NCBI RefSeq assembly: GCF_003194605.1
Contig: NZ_QHKY01000001.1
Location: 496,001-560,000, forward strand
DNA length: 64,000 nt
Direction: 5' to 3'
From: Nocardioides gilvus
GTDB lineage: Bacteria; Actinomycetota; Actinomycetes; Propionibacteriales; Nocardioidaceae
Below are positions 35,716 to 44,825 of the stretch, in pieces. A program made the position numbers and the translations under genes. Positions within the stretch are counted from its first letter, which is position 1; each line of letters starts with the position of its first letter. Below the pieces are notes generated by a model. It was not told where the DNA came from, made no database searches, and worked only from the letters and a program-made list of their open reading frames with translations.

Positions 35716-36636
35716 TCAGCGCGCGAGCCACTCCCTGGCCGCCGTGGTCACTGCGGCAGTGAGGTCCTCCATGACGGGTGACTCGAGTCTCCACCGCTGC
35801 CAGTAGAGCGGCACGTCGACGTGCTTGCCCGGGACCAGGTCGACCAACTTCCCGCGGTCGACGTCGGCGCGTCCGTTGCGCTCGAGCAGCATGCCCCACC
35901 CCATCCCGCGACGTACCGCCCCGTCGAACTCGTGCACCGACGGGATCCAGGTGACGGGTGGCGCGAGGCGACGCCGAGTGACCTTGCGCAGGAAGTCGTG
36001 CTGGAGGGTGTCGTTGCGGTCGAAGGCCATCATCGGCGCGCGCTCGAAGGCCGAGCCGGTGGGGCCGTCGGGCAGGTGCGTGGCGACCCAGGCCGGGGTC
36101 GCGGCGGCGAAGTAGCGCATCGCGCCGAGGCGTACGACCTTGCAGCCCGGCACCGGAGTCGGGTCGGAGGTCACCGCCGCCATCACCTCACCGCGCCGCA
36201 GCCGGTCACTGGTCCGGGTCTGGTCGTCGCGCAGCACCTCGAAGGTCACCCGGTGGCGTGCCTGCACCTGCACCAGTGCGTCGATCAGCCAGGCGTAGAG
36301 GGCGTCCGCGTTGACCGCGAGTGGCACCGCGGCGTACGGGGCGTCCTCGGCGTCGGGGTCGTCGACCAACTCGGCGTACGCCTCGCGTTCGAGCATCTCG
36401 GTCTGGGCGGCCAACCGGACGAGTACGTGACCGGCCTCGGTGGCCGCCAGGGGCTTGACCCGATGCACCAGGACACGGCCCACCCGGGTCTCCAGCGCCT
36501 TGATGCGCTGGCTCACCGCAGACGGGGTGACGTGGAGCTCGCGGGCGGCTGCCTCGAAGGTCCCGGCGCGGACGGCGACGGCCAGGGTCCGCAGCGCAAC
36601 CGGGTCCAGCTGGGTGATGTCATTCACACCAGACAT
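35716..36636 (-). CDS. lysG: LysR-family regulator, ArgP/LysG type
   Basis: The 306-residue protein has a winged-helix domain at the N-terminus (LDPVALRTLAVAVRAGTFEAAARELHVTPSAVSQRIK, spanning about 9-45), followed by a LysR effector-binding domain. ArgP/LysG activates export of lysine and arginine when these rise in the cell. The adjacent divergent gene is an exporter of the LysE/ArgO type, the classical pairing. The start is ATG 36636; GTG 36627 is possible. The divergent promoter gap is 61 bases. Confidence 0.9.
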   Translation of the reverse strand: MSGVNDITQLDPVALRTLAVAVRAGTFEAAARELHVTPSAVSQRIKALETRVGRVLVHRVKPLAATEAGHVLVRLAAQTEMLEREAYAELVDDPDAEDAPYAAVPLAVNADALYAWLIDALVQVQARHRVTFEVLRDDQTRTSDRLRRGEVMAAVTSDPTPVPGCKVVRLGAMRYFAAATPAWVATHLPDGPTGSAFERAPMMAFDRNDTLQHDFLRKVTRRRLAPPVTWIPSVHEFDGAVRRGMGWGMLLERNGRADVDRGKLVDLVPGKHVDVPLYWQRWRLESPVMEDLTAAVTTAAREWLAR

Positions 36637-36697
36637 TCTAATGATTCGTGAAAATACTTCGCTGGATTGAACACTGCGCGCGGCGTAGCGTCTGATC

Positions 36698-37297
36698 GTG
36701 CTCAACATTGTCTTCACCGGGATGCTCACCGGTCTCGCCCTCATCGTCGCCATCGGCGCCCAGAACGCCTTCATCCTGCGCCAGGGCATCCGCGGTGAAC
36801 AGGTGCTCCCGATCGTGCTCACCTGCCTGGCCTCCGACCTGCTGGCGATCACCGCCGGCGTGGCCGGGCTGGGCGCCCTCGTCGACCGTCGGCCCGGCGT
36901 CCTGCCCGTCGCGCAGATCCTCGGCGGGGTCTACCTGATCGGCTTCGGCATCCATGCGGCCCTGCGCGCCTGGCGCCCCAGCGGCCTGGACGCCGGCGAC
37001 GGCAGCGCCATGAGCATGCGGACAGCAGTGCTCACCGCGCTGGCCCTGACGTGGCTCAACCCGCACTTCTACCTCGACGCGGTGGTCCTGCTCGGCACCG
37101 TGGCCAACAGCTTCGGCGTCGACCGGTGGTGGTTCCTGGTGGGGACCTGGATCGCGTCGGCGACCTGGTTCTTCTCGCTCGGCTACGGCTCACGCCTCCT
37201 GCGCGGGTTCTTCGCCCGCCCGCACTCGTGGCGAGTCCTCGACGGCAGCATCGCGCTGGTCATGGGTGCACTCGGCGTCACCCTGCTGACCCACTGA
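36698..37297 (+). CDS. lysE: LysE/ArgO-family amino acid exporter
   Basis: The 199-residue membrane protein has five or six helices and the LysE signature GLALIVAIGAQNAFILRQGI at the N-terminus, then ALTWLNPHFYLDAVVLLG in the middle. Such exporters move lysine and arginine out of the cell. It is divergent from the lysG-like regulator, which should control it. The start is GTG 36698. Confidence 0.92.
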   Translation: MLNIVFTGMLTGLALIVAIGAQNAFILRQGIRGEQVLPIVLTCLASDLLAITAGVAGLGALVDRRPGVLPVAQILGGVYLIGFGIHAALRAWRPSGLDAGDGSAMSMRTAVLTALALTWLNPHFYLDAVVLLGTVANSFGVDRWWFLVGTWIASATWFFSLGYGSRLLRGFFARPHSWRVLDGSIALVMGALGVTLLTH

Positions 37298-37327
37298 GCC
37301 AACCCCCGACGGCCGGGACCCAGCCCT

Positions 37328-37969
37328 TCAGCGGAGTCGCGCGGAGACCTCCCGCGCCGCGGCGACCACGCGCGGGGCCACCACCGACTCGTCGACCGGC
37401 CCGCCCAGGGTGACGATGCCGACGGAGGCCTCGAGGCCGGCCACCCCTCGTACGGGGGCAGCCAGACCATGGGCACCCGACTGGAGCTCGCCGGTGGTGG
37501 CCGCGTAGGGGGTGGTGGTGTCGCCGTCGCGGATGAAGCAGATCGCCTTGCCGGCGGCGCCGTGCTCCAGCGGGAAGCGGGCACCCACCCGATAGGCCAC
37601 GTGGAAGTCGGTCCAGGAGGGTTCGACCACCACCAGGGCGACCGCCTCCGTGCCGTCGGAGATGTTGAGGTGCGCCGTGCAACCGACGGTCTCGGCAAGT
37701 TGGCGCAGCACCGGGGTCGCACGGTCCCGCAGGAGCGGCTGCACTGCGCCCGAGATCTTGAGGACGCCCATGCCCAGGTGCAGCAGCCCCTCGGCACCGC
37801 GACGGACCAGACCGGCCTGCTCGAGGGTGGCCACGAGGCGGTGCGCCACGGTCCGGTTCACCTCCAGGCGGGCGGCCAGGGCCGTTACCGTGAGACCCTC
37901 CGGCACCTCGGCCAGCACCTGCATCACCCGGATCCCCCGGAACAAGGTCTGCGAGGTCTCTGCTGCCAT
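37328..37969 (-). CDS. IclR-family transcriptional regulator
   Basis: The roughly 213-residue protein has an N-terminal winged helix (FRGIRVMQVLAEVPEGLTVTALA, then EVNRTVAHRLVATLEQAGLV) and a C-terminal IclR effector domain with EHGAAGKAICF and GVAGLEASVGIVTLGG. Ligand and target are unknown. ATG 37969 is chosen; the frame opens 7 codons earlier. It is convergent with lysE. Confidence 0.88.
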   Translation of the reverse strand: MAAETSQTLFRGIRVMQVLAEVPEGLTVTALAARLEVNRTVAHRLVATLEQAGLVRRGAEGLLHLGMGVLKISGAVQPLLRDRATPVLRQLAETVGCTAHLNISDGTEAVALVVVEPSWTDFHVAYRVGARFPLEHGAAGKAICFIRDGDTTTPYAATTGELQSGAHGLAAPVRGVAGLEASVGIVTLGGPVDESVVAPRVVAAAREVSARLR

Positions 37970-38026
37970 GCGCGTCAATCTAGCGATCACGCAGCGACGC
38001 GGGAAGGACGACGTGGGGCAGGCGCC

Positions 38027-38515
38027 TCAGCCGAAGATCATGCAGGTGGACGTGGCGTGGGCGACGAGGCGGTCGGCGGAGTCGTACAGGTGCGCCTCGG
38101 CGAGCGCCGTACGCCGTCCGCGCTGCACGACGCTGCCCACGCAGCGCAACTGACCGGACTCCTCGGTCACGGCCTTCAGGAACTTCACGTTGAGGTCCAG
38201 GGAGGTGTATCCCTCCCCTGCCGCGAGCGTCGAGTGGACCGAGCAGGCCGCCGCGGTGTCGAGCAACGTCGAGATGACCCCGCCGTGCATCGACCCGATG
38301 GGGTTGTAGTGCTTCGCCTTCACCGGGGTGAGGCGGACCGTGACCGAGCCGCGCTCCAGCTCGAAGGCGTCGATGCCCAGCGTGGTCGCGATCGGCACCT
38401 CGATCAGGCCATCGCTCACGAACTTCAACTGCTCGTAGCCGTCGAGCCGGGCGAGTGCGTCCGTGACGTCGGTGGCCTCGGGGTCGGCCTGAAGGTCGGG
38501 TTGGGTCTCGGTCAT
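38027..38515 (-). CDS. PaaI-family hotdog thioesterase
   Basis: The 162-residue protein has a hotdog fold with the HGG motif at H77-G78-G79 (NPIGSMHGGVISTLLD) and the later SLDLNVKFLKAV strand. Such enzymes hydrolyse acyl- or aryl-CoA thioesters. The substrate is not evident from context. It lies 19 bases downstream of the helicase gene. Confidence 0.87.
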   Translation of the reverse strand: MTETQPDLQADPEATDVTDALARLDGYEQLKFVSDGLIEVPIATTLGIDAFELERGSVTVRLTPVKAKHYNPIGSMHGGVISTLLDTAAACSVHSTLAAGEGYTSLDLNVKFLKAVTEESGQLRCVGSVVQRGRRTALAEAHLYDSADRLVAHATSTCMIFG

Positions 38516-38534
38516 GGCCCAAGCCTGCCACGCC

Positions 38535-40343
38535 TCAGGACGTCTTCTTGACCGCCCAGTCCCGAATGGTGTTGATGCGGGCGTGGAGCTGTTCGGCGGT
38601 GGCCACGGCCGCAGCCGGACCGCCGCACGACTTGCGGAGCGCGGAATGGGTGATGCCGTGCGACTGCCCGGTGCGGTGGTACCAGGCCGCGACGAGACCG
38701 TTGAGCTCGCGGCGCAGCACCGCCAACTGCTCGTGGGTGGAGTAGTTGTCGATCGACTCCGTCACGGTCTTCGCCTCGGCCGAGCGGGCGGCCAGCGCGC
38801 TCTTCTGCTTCTTGGCCCGCTCGCTCTGTCGTGAGTGGAGCAGGTCGCGCACCTGGTCGTGGTCGAGGAGTCCGGGGATCCCGAGGAAGTCCATCTCCTC
38901 GTCGGAGCCCACGGTGACCTCACCGGCATGACCGAACTCGCCGCCGTCGTAGAGCACCCGGTCGAAGTTGGCGGTGGAGCCGAGCGCCTCGAAGCTGCCG
39001 AGCAGGTCGTCGGAGGCACCCTGCTCGGCGTTGGCCTGGGCCAGCAGATCGTTCTCCGCGGCGAAGATGTCGCCGTCGTCGCGCACTCGCCGCTTCAGGA
39101 CGTGGTCGCGCTGGAGCTCGAGCTCGGCCGCCAGAGTGAGCAGGTTGGGCACCGACGGCAGGAAGACCGACGCTGTCTCTCCACGTCTGCGGGCACGTAC
39201 GAAGCGACCCACCGCCTGGGCGAAGAAGAGGGGCGTCGACGTGGTCGTCGCCCACACCCCCACTGCGAGCCGCGGCACGTCGACGCCTTCGGAGACCATC
39301 CGGACCGCGACCATCCAACGGTCGTCGGAGTCGGCGAACTTGTCGATCTTCTTGCTCGCGAGCTTCTCGTCGGAGACCACGACCGCGGGCAGTGTCCCGG
39401 TGAGCTGACGCAGGATCTTGGCATAGGCGCGCGCCGACTCCTGGTCGGTGGCAATCACCAGGCCACCGGCGTCCGGGACGTGGCGCCGCACCTCGCTGAG
39501 CCGTTTGTCAGCGGCCTCCAGGACCGACGGCATCCAGGAGCCCTGCGGGTCCAGGGCCGTACGCAGCGCATGCTGGTTCATGTCCTTGGTCAGCGGCTCG
39601 CCCAGGCGCGCCGAGATCTCGTCGCCCGCACTCGTACGCCAACTCATCTCACCGGAATAGGCCATGAAGAGCACCGGACGCACGACGTGGTCGGCCAGCG
39701 CCTCGGAGTAGCCGTAGGTGTAGTCGGCCACCGACTGCGGCACGCCGTCCGGTCCCGGCGCGTACCGCACGAACGGGATCGGGTTGATGTCGGAGCGGAA
39801 GGGCGTGCCGGTCAGCGCGAGACGTCGGGCCGCCGGGTCGAACGCTTCCCGGATCCCTTCTCCCCACGACAGCGCGTCGCCGGCGTGGTGGACCTCGTCG
39901 AGGATCACCAGGGTGCGGAAGCGTTCGGTGCGGATGCGCATGGCGAGCGGGTTGACCGCGACGCCGGCGTAGGTCACGGCGATCCCGAGGAACTCCTTCG
40001 AGATCTTGCCCTTGCCGGCCGAGTAGGTCGGGTCGATCGGGATGCCGGCGCGCTCCGCAGCCTTGGCCCACTGGGTCTTGAGGTGGTCGGTCGGCGTCAC
40101 GATGGTGACCCGGTCGATCACCCGACGGGCGAGCAGCTCGGCGGCCACCGACAGGGCGAACGTCGTCTTGCCGGCCCCCGGGGTCGCCACGGTGAGGAAG
40201 TCCCGCGGCTGGTCCGCGAAGTACCTCGTCATGGCCGCGGTCTGCCAGGCGCGCAGCGAGGTGGCCGTGCCCCAGGCGGCACGCTCCGGCCACGCCGGAG
40301 GAAGTGCTGCAGTCACGGAGGCGGCGTCAGGCCGTTCCGTCAC
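38535..40343 (-). CDS. DEAD/DEAH-box superfamily 2 helicase
   Basis: The 602-residue protein has motif I TPGAGKTTFAL (about 54-64), motif II DEVHHAGD, motif III LTGTPFRSD, and motifs V-VI in MVSEGVDVPRLAVGVW and QAVGRFVRARR. A region of about 200 residues beyond the core includes a coiled KKQKSALAARSAEAK stretch. It resembles SSL2/UvrB-like translocases found in many actinobacteria beside DUF3039 genes. The physiological role is not defined. The start overlaps the DUF3039 stop by four bases. Confidence 0.9.
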   Translation of the reverse strand: MTERPDAASVTAALPPAWPERAAWGTATSLRAWQTAAMTRYFADQPRDFLTVATPGAGKTTFALSVAAELLARRVIDRVTIVTPTDHLKTQWAKAAERAGIPIDPTYSAGKGKISKEFLGIAVTYAGVAVNPLAMRIRTERFRTLVILDEVHHAGDALSWGEGIREAFDPAARRLALTGTPFRSDINPIPFVRYAPGPDGVPQSVADYTYGYSEALADHVVRPVLFMAYSGEMSWRTSAGDEISARLGEPLTKDMNQHALRTALDPQGSWMPSVLEAADKRLSEVRRHVPDAGGLVIATDQESARAYAKILRQLTGTLPAVVVSDEKLASKKIDKFADSDDRWMVAVRMVSEGVDVPRLAVGVWATTTSTPLFFAQAVGRFVRARRRGETASVFLPSVPNLLTLAAELELQRDHVLKRRVRDDGDIFAAENDLLAQANAEQGASDDLLGSFEALGSTANFDRVLYDGGEFGHAGEVTVGSDEEMDFLGIPGLLDHDQVRDLLHSRQSERAKKQKSALAARSAEAKTVTESIDNYSTHEQLAVLRRELNGLVAAWYHRTGQSHGITHSALRKSCGGPAAAVATAEQLHARINTIRDWAVKKTS

Positions 40344-40612
40344 GCGTCAGGTCCCCCACCCTTGCCGCCACCGGGGTTCATCGACTCCCAGACTTCCTTG
40401 CACTCCGGACAGACCGGATACTTCTCCGGGGAACGGCTCGGCACCCAGACCTTGCCGCACAGGGCGATGACGGGGGTGCCCATGACCATGGCCTCGGTGA
40501 GCTTGTCCTTGGGGACGTAGTGGGAGTAGCGCTCGTGGTCGCCGTCCTCGGTGGGGAGGACGCGACGGTCTTCGAGCGTCGAGCCAGAGGGCGAGAATCC
40601 GATCTTGGTCAT
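40340..40612 (-). CDS. DUF3039-family small protein
   Basis: The 90-residue protein is a recognisable actinobacterial DUF3039 member: HERYSHYVPKDKLTEAMV, then GTPVIALCGKVWVPSR and the CPECKEVWE pair, giving three cysteines and an HY motif that could bind zinc. The C-terminus is Gly-rich. It is coupled to the downstream helicase, suggesting joint function in nucleic acid metabolism, which is inference. Confidence 0.88.
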   Translation of the reverse strand: MTKIGFSPSGSTLEDRRVLPTEDGDHERYSHYVPKDKLTEAMVMGTPVIALCGKVWVPSRSPEKYPVCPECKEVWESMNPGGGKGGGPDA

Positions 40613-40629
40613 GATCGCTCCAGTCTAGG

Positions 40630-41214
40630 TCAGTTGAGCTCGGGATCCACAGGACGCGTGGAGTGCCACGCCAACTCTCCGGGTTGTCGACGCAACACGG
40701 CCCTGGGCAGGTCCGCGATGTGGGGCACGAAGGGGTCGTGAGGATCGGCAGGCACCACGTACCAGGCTCCGGCCTCGATCTCGGACTCCAGTTGACCGGC
40801 GCCCCAACCCGCGTAGCCGGCGAAGATCCGCAGCCCCACGACGAGCTCCTCGACCGTCTCGACCGGTGAGTCGAGGTCGAGGACGCCCAGCGGCCCCAGG
40901 ACCGGGCGTACGCCGGCGGGGGCAGCACCCGAGTCGCGGAGCAGGACCAGGGCCAGCGCCCCGTCGGTCCCCACCGGACCTCCCCGGAAGAGCACCTCGG
41001 GCTCGTCGACGAGGTCGCGCCACTGCTCGAAGACCGTGGCGACCATCAACGGGGAGGGCTGGTTGAGGACCACCCCCAACGCCCCTTCGTCATCGACGTC
41101 CAGGACCAGGACCACCGTGTCGGCGAAGTTCGGGTCGTCCATCTCGGGCTGGGCCACGAGCAGCACACCGGCCGCCACCGGAGTGACGGGCATGCTGCCG
41201 GGCCGAAGATCCAT
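40630..41214 (-). CDS. YqgE/AlgH-family protein (DUF179)
   Basis: The 194-residue protein has the YqgE start (SMPVTPVAAGVLLVAQPEMDDPNFADTVV) and the conserved GALGVVLNQPSP, RGGPVGTDG and GYAGWGAGQLESEI segments. Its biochemical function is not settled. ATG 41214 is chosen because it precedes the conserved region; the longer frame to 41346 is poor. It precedes DUF3039 and the helicase in one transcription unit. Confidence 0.9.
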   Translation of the reverse strand: MDLRPGSMPVTPVAAGVLLVAQPEMDDPNFADTVVLVLDVDDEGALGVVLNQPSPLMVATVFEQWRDLVDEPEVLFRGGPVGTDGALALVLLRDSGAAPAGVRPVLGPLGVLDLDSPVETVEELVVGLRIFAGYAGWGAGQLESEIEAGAWYVVPADPHDPFVPHIADLPRAVLRRQPGELAWHSTRPVDPELN

Positions 41215-41326
41215 GTCCCCATCATGGCCCACACCACCGACCTGGCGGGAGGGTGTGCGCGAACCCGGGTCAGACGCCACCATCCCGGGGTGCGCCCTGC
41301 CGCACAGGCGAGCCGAAAGAAATGGA

Positions 41327-41402
41327 GACAGCCCCGGCTCCGGCACGCTGGGAGGGAGGGAGACGCGGTGGGGAGACCGCGCTGTGCCGGATCGGGGCTG
41401 TC
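41327..41402. terminator. Large structured element, hairpin within hairpin
   Basis: Outer arms of about 20 bases (GACAGCCCCG then CCGGCAC, and their complement at 41384-41402) enclose a second perfect 6-base stem (CGCGGT/ACCGCG, 41364-41369 with 41376-41381) in a region of G-rich repeats. It lies between two minus-strand genes and may be a terminator of the upstream gene or a structured 5' leader of yqgE. Confidence 0.65.
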
Positions 41403-41425
41403 AGATCGTGGGACGGAATGAACCG

Positions 41426-41944
41426 TCAGGCAGCCAGGGCCGCCCTGAGTCGCTTCAGCAACGGGGGTCGTACGGGGCGCTGGCCCGGCACGTAGTAGCG
41501 CCGGCCCGCCTCCTCTAGATCGGCCCCGAGCAGGACCGCCTCCTCGTCCACACCTGGGATGAGCGGAGCCAGACCTGCCTGCTGCGCCAACCACTGGTGC
41601 TGACGGGCGCGGCGACGCTGGATCTTCTCCGACCGCGCGCCACTCGCCTGCTCCGCATGGGTGTCGAGCACCATGCGGACGCCGGGGAGCGCACGGATCG
41701 TACGTCGCCAGGCGCGGACCACCGCGGCCTCCGGGTCGTCCGGCCCCTCACTGAGGGCCCGCTCGACCTCGGCGGCCAACGCTGCCTGCCAGCGGACGTA
41801 CAACACGTCAGCCAAGGTGTCGGCGTCACGGAAGGTCTGCTGGACCCCGGCCACGTCCATCGGGACGACGCCGTCGAGTCGGCGGTCGGCCTCCTCGACC
41901 ACTGCACGCAGGACTTCGTCACGGCGAGGCGAGTTCCAGGTCAT
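41426..41944 (-). CDS. Conserved hypothetical protein, 172 residues
   Basis: The protein is mostly helical, Arg- and Ala-rich, with no membrane segment or signal peptide. No family is recognised. Features include a central WRRTIRALPGVRMVLDTHAE and a C-terminal RRYYVPGQRPVRPPLLKRL. It lies upstream of yqgE on the same strand, separated by a large structured element, and is divergent from the TetR gene. Confidence 0.65.
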   Translation of the reverse strand: MTWNSPRRDEVLRAVVEEADRRLDGVVPMDVAGVQQTFRDADTLADVLYVRWQAALAAEVERALSEGPDDPEAAVVRAWRRTIRALPGVRMVLDTHAEQASGARSEKIQRRRARQHQWLAQQAGLAPLIPGVDEEAVLLGADLEEAGRRYYVPGQRPVRPPLLKRLRAALAA

Positions 41945-42105
41945 GGCGCTCTCCCCTCGTGATCAGCGTGCGGTGTGGCACACGGCCACCGTGACGGCGT
42001 CCGCGTTGACATACCGAGGGTACGGCGCGCGGAGGACAAACCCAAGGTCATCGGAGAGTGACGCCGAACACGTGGCGTACCGCCGGTCGGTTCTAGACTC
42101 CCTCA

Positions 42106-42849
42106 ATGGCATCCATCGATGAGACGACGCCGCAGGACCCAGCGACCGCGACCAACCGTCGTCAGGAGTTCTCGACGGCCACGAAGCGTGACCTGGTCGA
42201 GACCGCGCGTCGACACTTCACCGACCACGGTTACACGGCCACCTCGCTCGACACGATCGTGGCCGGCGCCCGGGTCACCAAGGGTGCGCTCTACCACCAC
42301 TTCACGAACAAGCAGGACCTCTTCCTCGCGGTGCACGAGGCCATCGAGACCGACGCAGTACGCCGCATCGACGCCGTGCTGGGCCAGTACGGCGACCCGT
42401 GGCAGGCGGCGACGCACGGTCTGCAGACCTTTCTGGAGATCGCGCGGGAGCCGGAGTACCGCCGCATCGTGGTGGAGGAGGGTGCGGCCGTGCTGGGCTC
42501 CGCACGGCCGCCGGACAGCGAGCGGTCCACCTTCTCCCCCGTACGCCACCTGGTGCGGGCAACCCTCACCTCAGGTGACTGGGACGTCCCCGAGGAGATG
42601 ATCGACACCTTCAGCCGGATCTTCTTCGGCGCCCTCAACTCTGCGGGCCAGTCACTGGCCACGAGCGCCGAGCCGGAGGAGGAGACGATCAGGATCGAGA
42701 CCTCCGTGGGGCTCCTGCTGGCCGCGGTACGCCACCTCAGCACCACGCACGAGTCACTCGAAGCAGCGGTGCTCCCCGTCCTCGGCGATCAGACGGACGA
42801 CGAGACCCCCGCCCCGGAAGGATCCCGGGACAGGGGCCGCAGCGCCTGA
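42106..42849 (+). CDS. TetR/AcrR-family transcriptional regulator
   Basis: The 247-residue protein has a TetR DNA-binding domain (about 25-75): TKRDLVETARRHFTDHGYTATSLDTIV then VTKGALYHHFTNKQDLFLAV. The C-terminal half is a ligand-binding helical domain. The tail is low-complexity acidic. No operator is clearly visible. Target genes could be the adjacent hypothetical or others. The start is ATG 42106. Confidence 0.9.
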   Translation: MASIDETTPQDPATATNRRQEFSTATKRDLVETARRHFTDHGYTATSLDTIVAGARVTKGALYHHFTNKQDLFLAVHEAIETDAVRRIDAVLGQYGDPWQAATHGLQTFLEIAREPEYRRIVVEEGAAVLGSARPPDSERSTFSPVRHLVRATLTSGDWDVPEEMIDTFSRIFFGALNSAGQSLATSAEPEEETIRIETSVGLLLAAVRHLSTTHESLEAAVLPVLGDQTDDETPAPEGSRDRGRSA

Positions 42850-42859
42850 GCTGTGGGCG

Positions 42860-43873
42860 TCAGGGGGCGAAGGTCAGCTCGGCGTCGACGGCGGGGAGGA
42901 GCTCGACCCACGTCTTCCCGGCCGGCACCTTCAACTCCTTGCCACCCGCCTCGAGCGTCACTGCGCCGTCGAGGCCGTCCTTGGTCCAGGTGCCCTCGAT
43001 GACCTTGCCGTCGTGGAAGAGGGTCGCGTCGCCCTTGCCCTCGTAGATGCTCTCGGGCACCGACGAACCAGCCATGTCCTTGTACCCGGCGTCGCGGACC
43101 TTCACCCGGAGCACCAGGACGTTGGTGGCGGCGAACTCGTCGCCCTGGGCAGCGTTGCTCGTCTCGTTGACCCAGCCGCCGTTGGAGAACGACCAGGCGG
43201 TGGTGTGGTTGCCGAAGTTGGCGCGCAGGCTCGTCGCAGGCTTCCCGGCCGGAAGATCGGCGGCAGTGCCCCAAGCAAAGTAGTCGTCGGGGCGGGTCGC
43301 CTCGATCTCCTCAGCCTTCGCGAGGTCCTTCAGGTTGGCCATCAGGTTGTACGGAGCCGACCGCGAGGATTCGCGGTAGAACCCGGCCGCGCCCTCCTCG
43401 TGGAAGGTGATCCCAGCCTTGCGGACCCGGTCGATGGTCTGGCCGGCAGCGCCACTGGTGACGATCTGGGCACCCACCGGAGAGACGATGCCGATGTCGC
43501 TGGCACGCATCGAGCGCACCGGACCGACGACGCCGGGAGCCTTGCTGTGGAAGAACGCGGCCAGACGCGTCGTACGTCCCTCGACCATCTGCTCGAAGAC
43601 GAGGTCGGCCTTGCTCAGGCCAACTTGCGCCCCCGCCTTGCCCGAGTTGTCGATCTTCACGACGAAGACGGGGCGGGTGAGTGCCACGTCCTTGCCCTCT
43701 TCGGCCTCGAGACCGGTGAGGGGCCAGGTCTGGGGCTCGACCACGGCTGGCGTGTCGGCCTTCGGCTCATCCTTCTCCTCGTCCGATCCTCCGCACCCGG
43801 CGAGGAGGAGGGAGGCGGAGAGAAGGACGGCAGTGAGGCTGAGGGAACGGGAACGCACGTTGACTCCGATCAT
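42860..43873 (-). CDS. DUF3048-family lipoprotein (YerB-like)
   Basis: The 337-residue protein has a lipobox ending at C27 (LLLAGC) and two parts typical of DUF3048: an N-terminal region with PVFVVKIDNSGKAGAQVGLSKADLVFEQMVEGRTTRLAA and SVRSMRASDI-like stretches, and a C-terminal beta-rich region. YerB-type proteins are predicted cell-surface proteins without a settled role. ATG 43873 is chosen. It is convergent with the TetR gene, 10 bases between stops. Confidence 0.88.
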   Translation of the reverse strand: MIGVNVRSRSLSLTAVLLSASLLLAGCGGSDEEKDEPKADTPAVVEPQTWPLTGLEAEEGKDVALTRPVFVVKIDNSGKAGAQVGLSKADLVFEQMVEGRTTRLAAFFHSKAPGVVGPVRSMRASDIGIVSPVGAQIVTSGAAGQTIDRVRKAGITFHEEGAAGFYRESSRSAPYNLMANLKDLAKAEEIEATRPDDYFAWGTAADLPAGKPATSLRANFGNHTTAWSFSNGGWVNETSNAAQGDEFAATNVLVLRVKVRDAGYKDMAGSSVPESIYEGKGDATLFHDGKVIEGTWTKDGLDGAVTLEAGGKELKVPAGKTWVELLPAVDAELTFAP

Positions 43874-43962
43874 GGAACTTGGACGCCACCAGTGTGCGCG
43901 ATCCGCTCGGTCGGCGTGGGACAACTCGCCGACCTGCAGACCACGGCAGCGCGCGGAAGAGG

Positions 43963-44721
43963 TCAGCTGACGAGCTTGGCGCCGCCGTCGACCAGCAGGG
44001 TCTGACCGGTCACGTACGAGGCCTCGTCACTGCTGAGGAAGGCGACCGCTGTGGCGATGTCCTCGGGCAGCCCCACACGCCGCACCGGGTTGGCCTGCGC
44101 GTTGAGCTCGCGGAACTCGTCGACGTCCATCCCGAGACGGCGCGCGGTGGCGTCCGTCATCTCGGTGGCGATGAAACCAGGGGCGACCGCGTTGACGTTG
44201 ACACCGTAGGGGCCGAGCTCGATCGCCAGGGTGCGGGTGAACCCCTGGATCCCCATCTTGGCTGCCGCGTAGTTGGCCTGCCCGCGGTTGCCGTACGCGG
44301 AGACCGACGACAGGTTGACGATCTTCCCGTACTTCTGGGCGACGAAGTGCTGCTGGGCTGCCTTCGACATCAGGAAGGCGCCCTTGAGGTGCACCCCCAT
44401 CACCAGGTCCCAGTCGTCCTCGGACATCTTGAAGAGCAGATTGTCGCGGGTCACGCCGGCGTTGTTGACCAGCACGTGCACCCCGCCGAGCTCGGCCACG
44501 ATCCGCTCGAAGGCGGCCTCCACCGCAGCCGCGTCGGAGACGTCACAGCCGATGCCGATGGCCTCGCCGTCGAGCCTGGCAGCGGCGTCGGCGGCCGCGC
44601 TCTCGTCGAGGTCGATGACAGCCACCTTGGCCCCCTCGGCACAGAAACGTTGCGCGGTGGCGAAACCGATCCCGCGCGCGGCTCCGGTGATGACTGCGAC
44701 TCGACCGTCGAAACGACCCAT
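43963..44721 (-). CDS. fabG: 3-oxoacyl-[ACP] reductase (FabG-type SDR)
   Basis: This 252-residue SDR has VITGAARGIG (cofactor), NNAG, SSVSAYGNRGQANYAAAK with catalytic S, Y and K, and APGFIATEMT, which closely match FabG. It reduces beta-ketoacyl-ACP with NADPH. It is a single-gene unit here and not in a fatty-acid cluster, so paralogue function (for example polyhydroxyalkanoate or secondary metabolism) is possible. The start is ATG 44721. Confidence 0.9.
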   Translation of the reverse strand: MGRFDGRVAVITGAARGIGFATAQRFCAEGAKVAVIDLDESAAADAAARLDGEAIGIGCDVSDAAAVEAAFERIVAELGGVHVLVNNAGVTRDNLLFKMSEDDWDLVMGVHLKGAFLMSKAAQQHFVAQKYGKIVNLSSVSAYGNRGQANYAAAKMGIQGFTRTLAIELGPYGVNVNAVAPGFIATEMTDATARRLGMDVDEFRELNAQANPVRRVGLPEDIATAVAFLSSDEASYVTGQTLLVDGGAKLVS

Positions 44722-44825
44722 GGCTCAACCCCTCCTGGTGCACGGCCACGGGCATCTCCCTGTGACCTCGCCGATCACTCTAGGGCCCACGGCGCGGGCG
44801 CGCCCGCGAGCCGCCCGCGAGCCGA

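Noticed and set aside
38835..40520. Long plus-strand open frame opposite the helicase
   Set aside because: Composition is typical of an antisense shadow; helicase motifs are complete on the minus strand.
43963..44721. Acetoacetyl-CoA reductase (PhaB)
   Set aside because: Possible, but there are no polyhydroxyalkanoate genes nearby; FabG-type is the simpler call.
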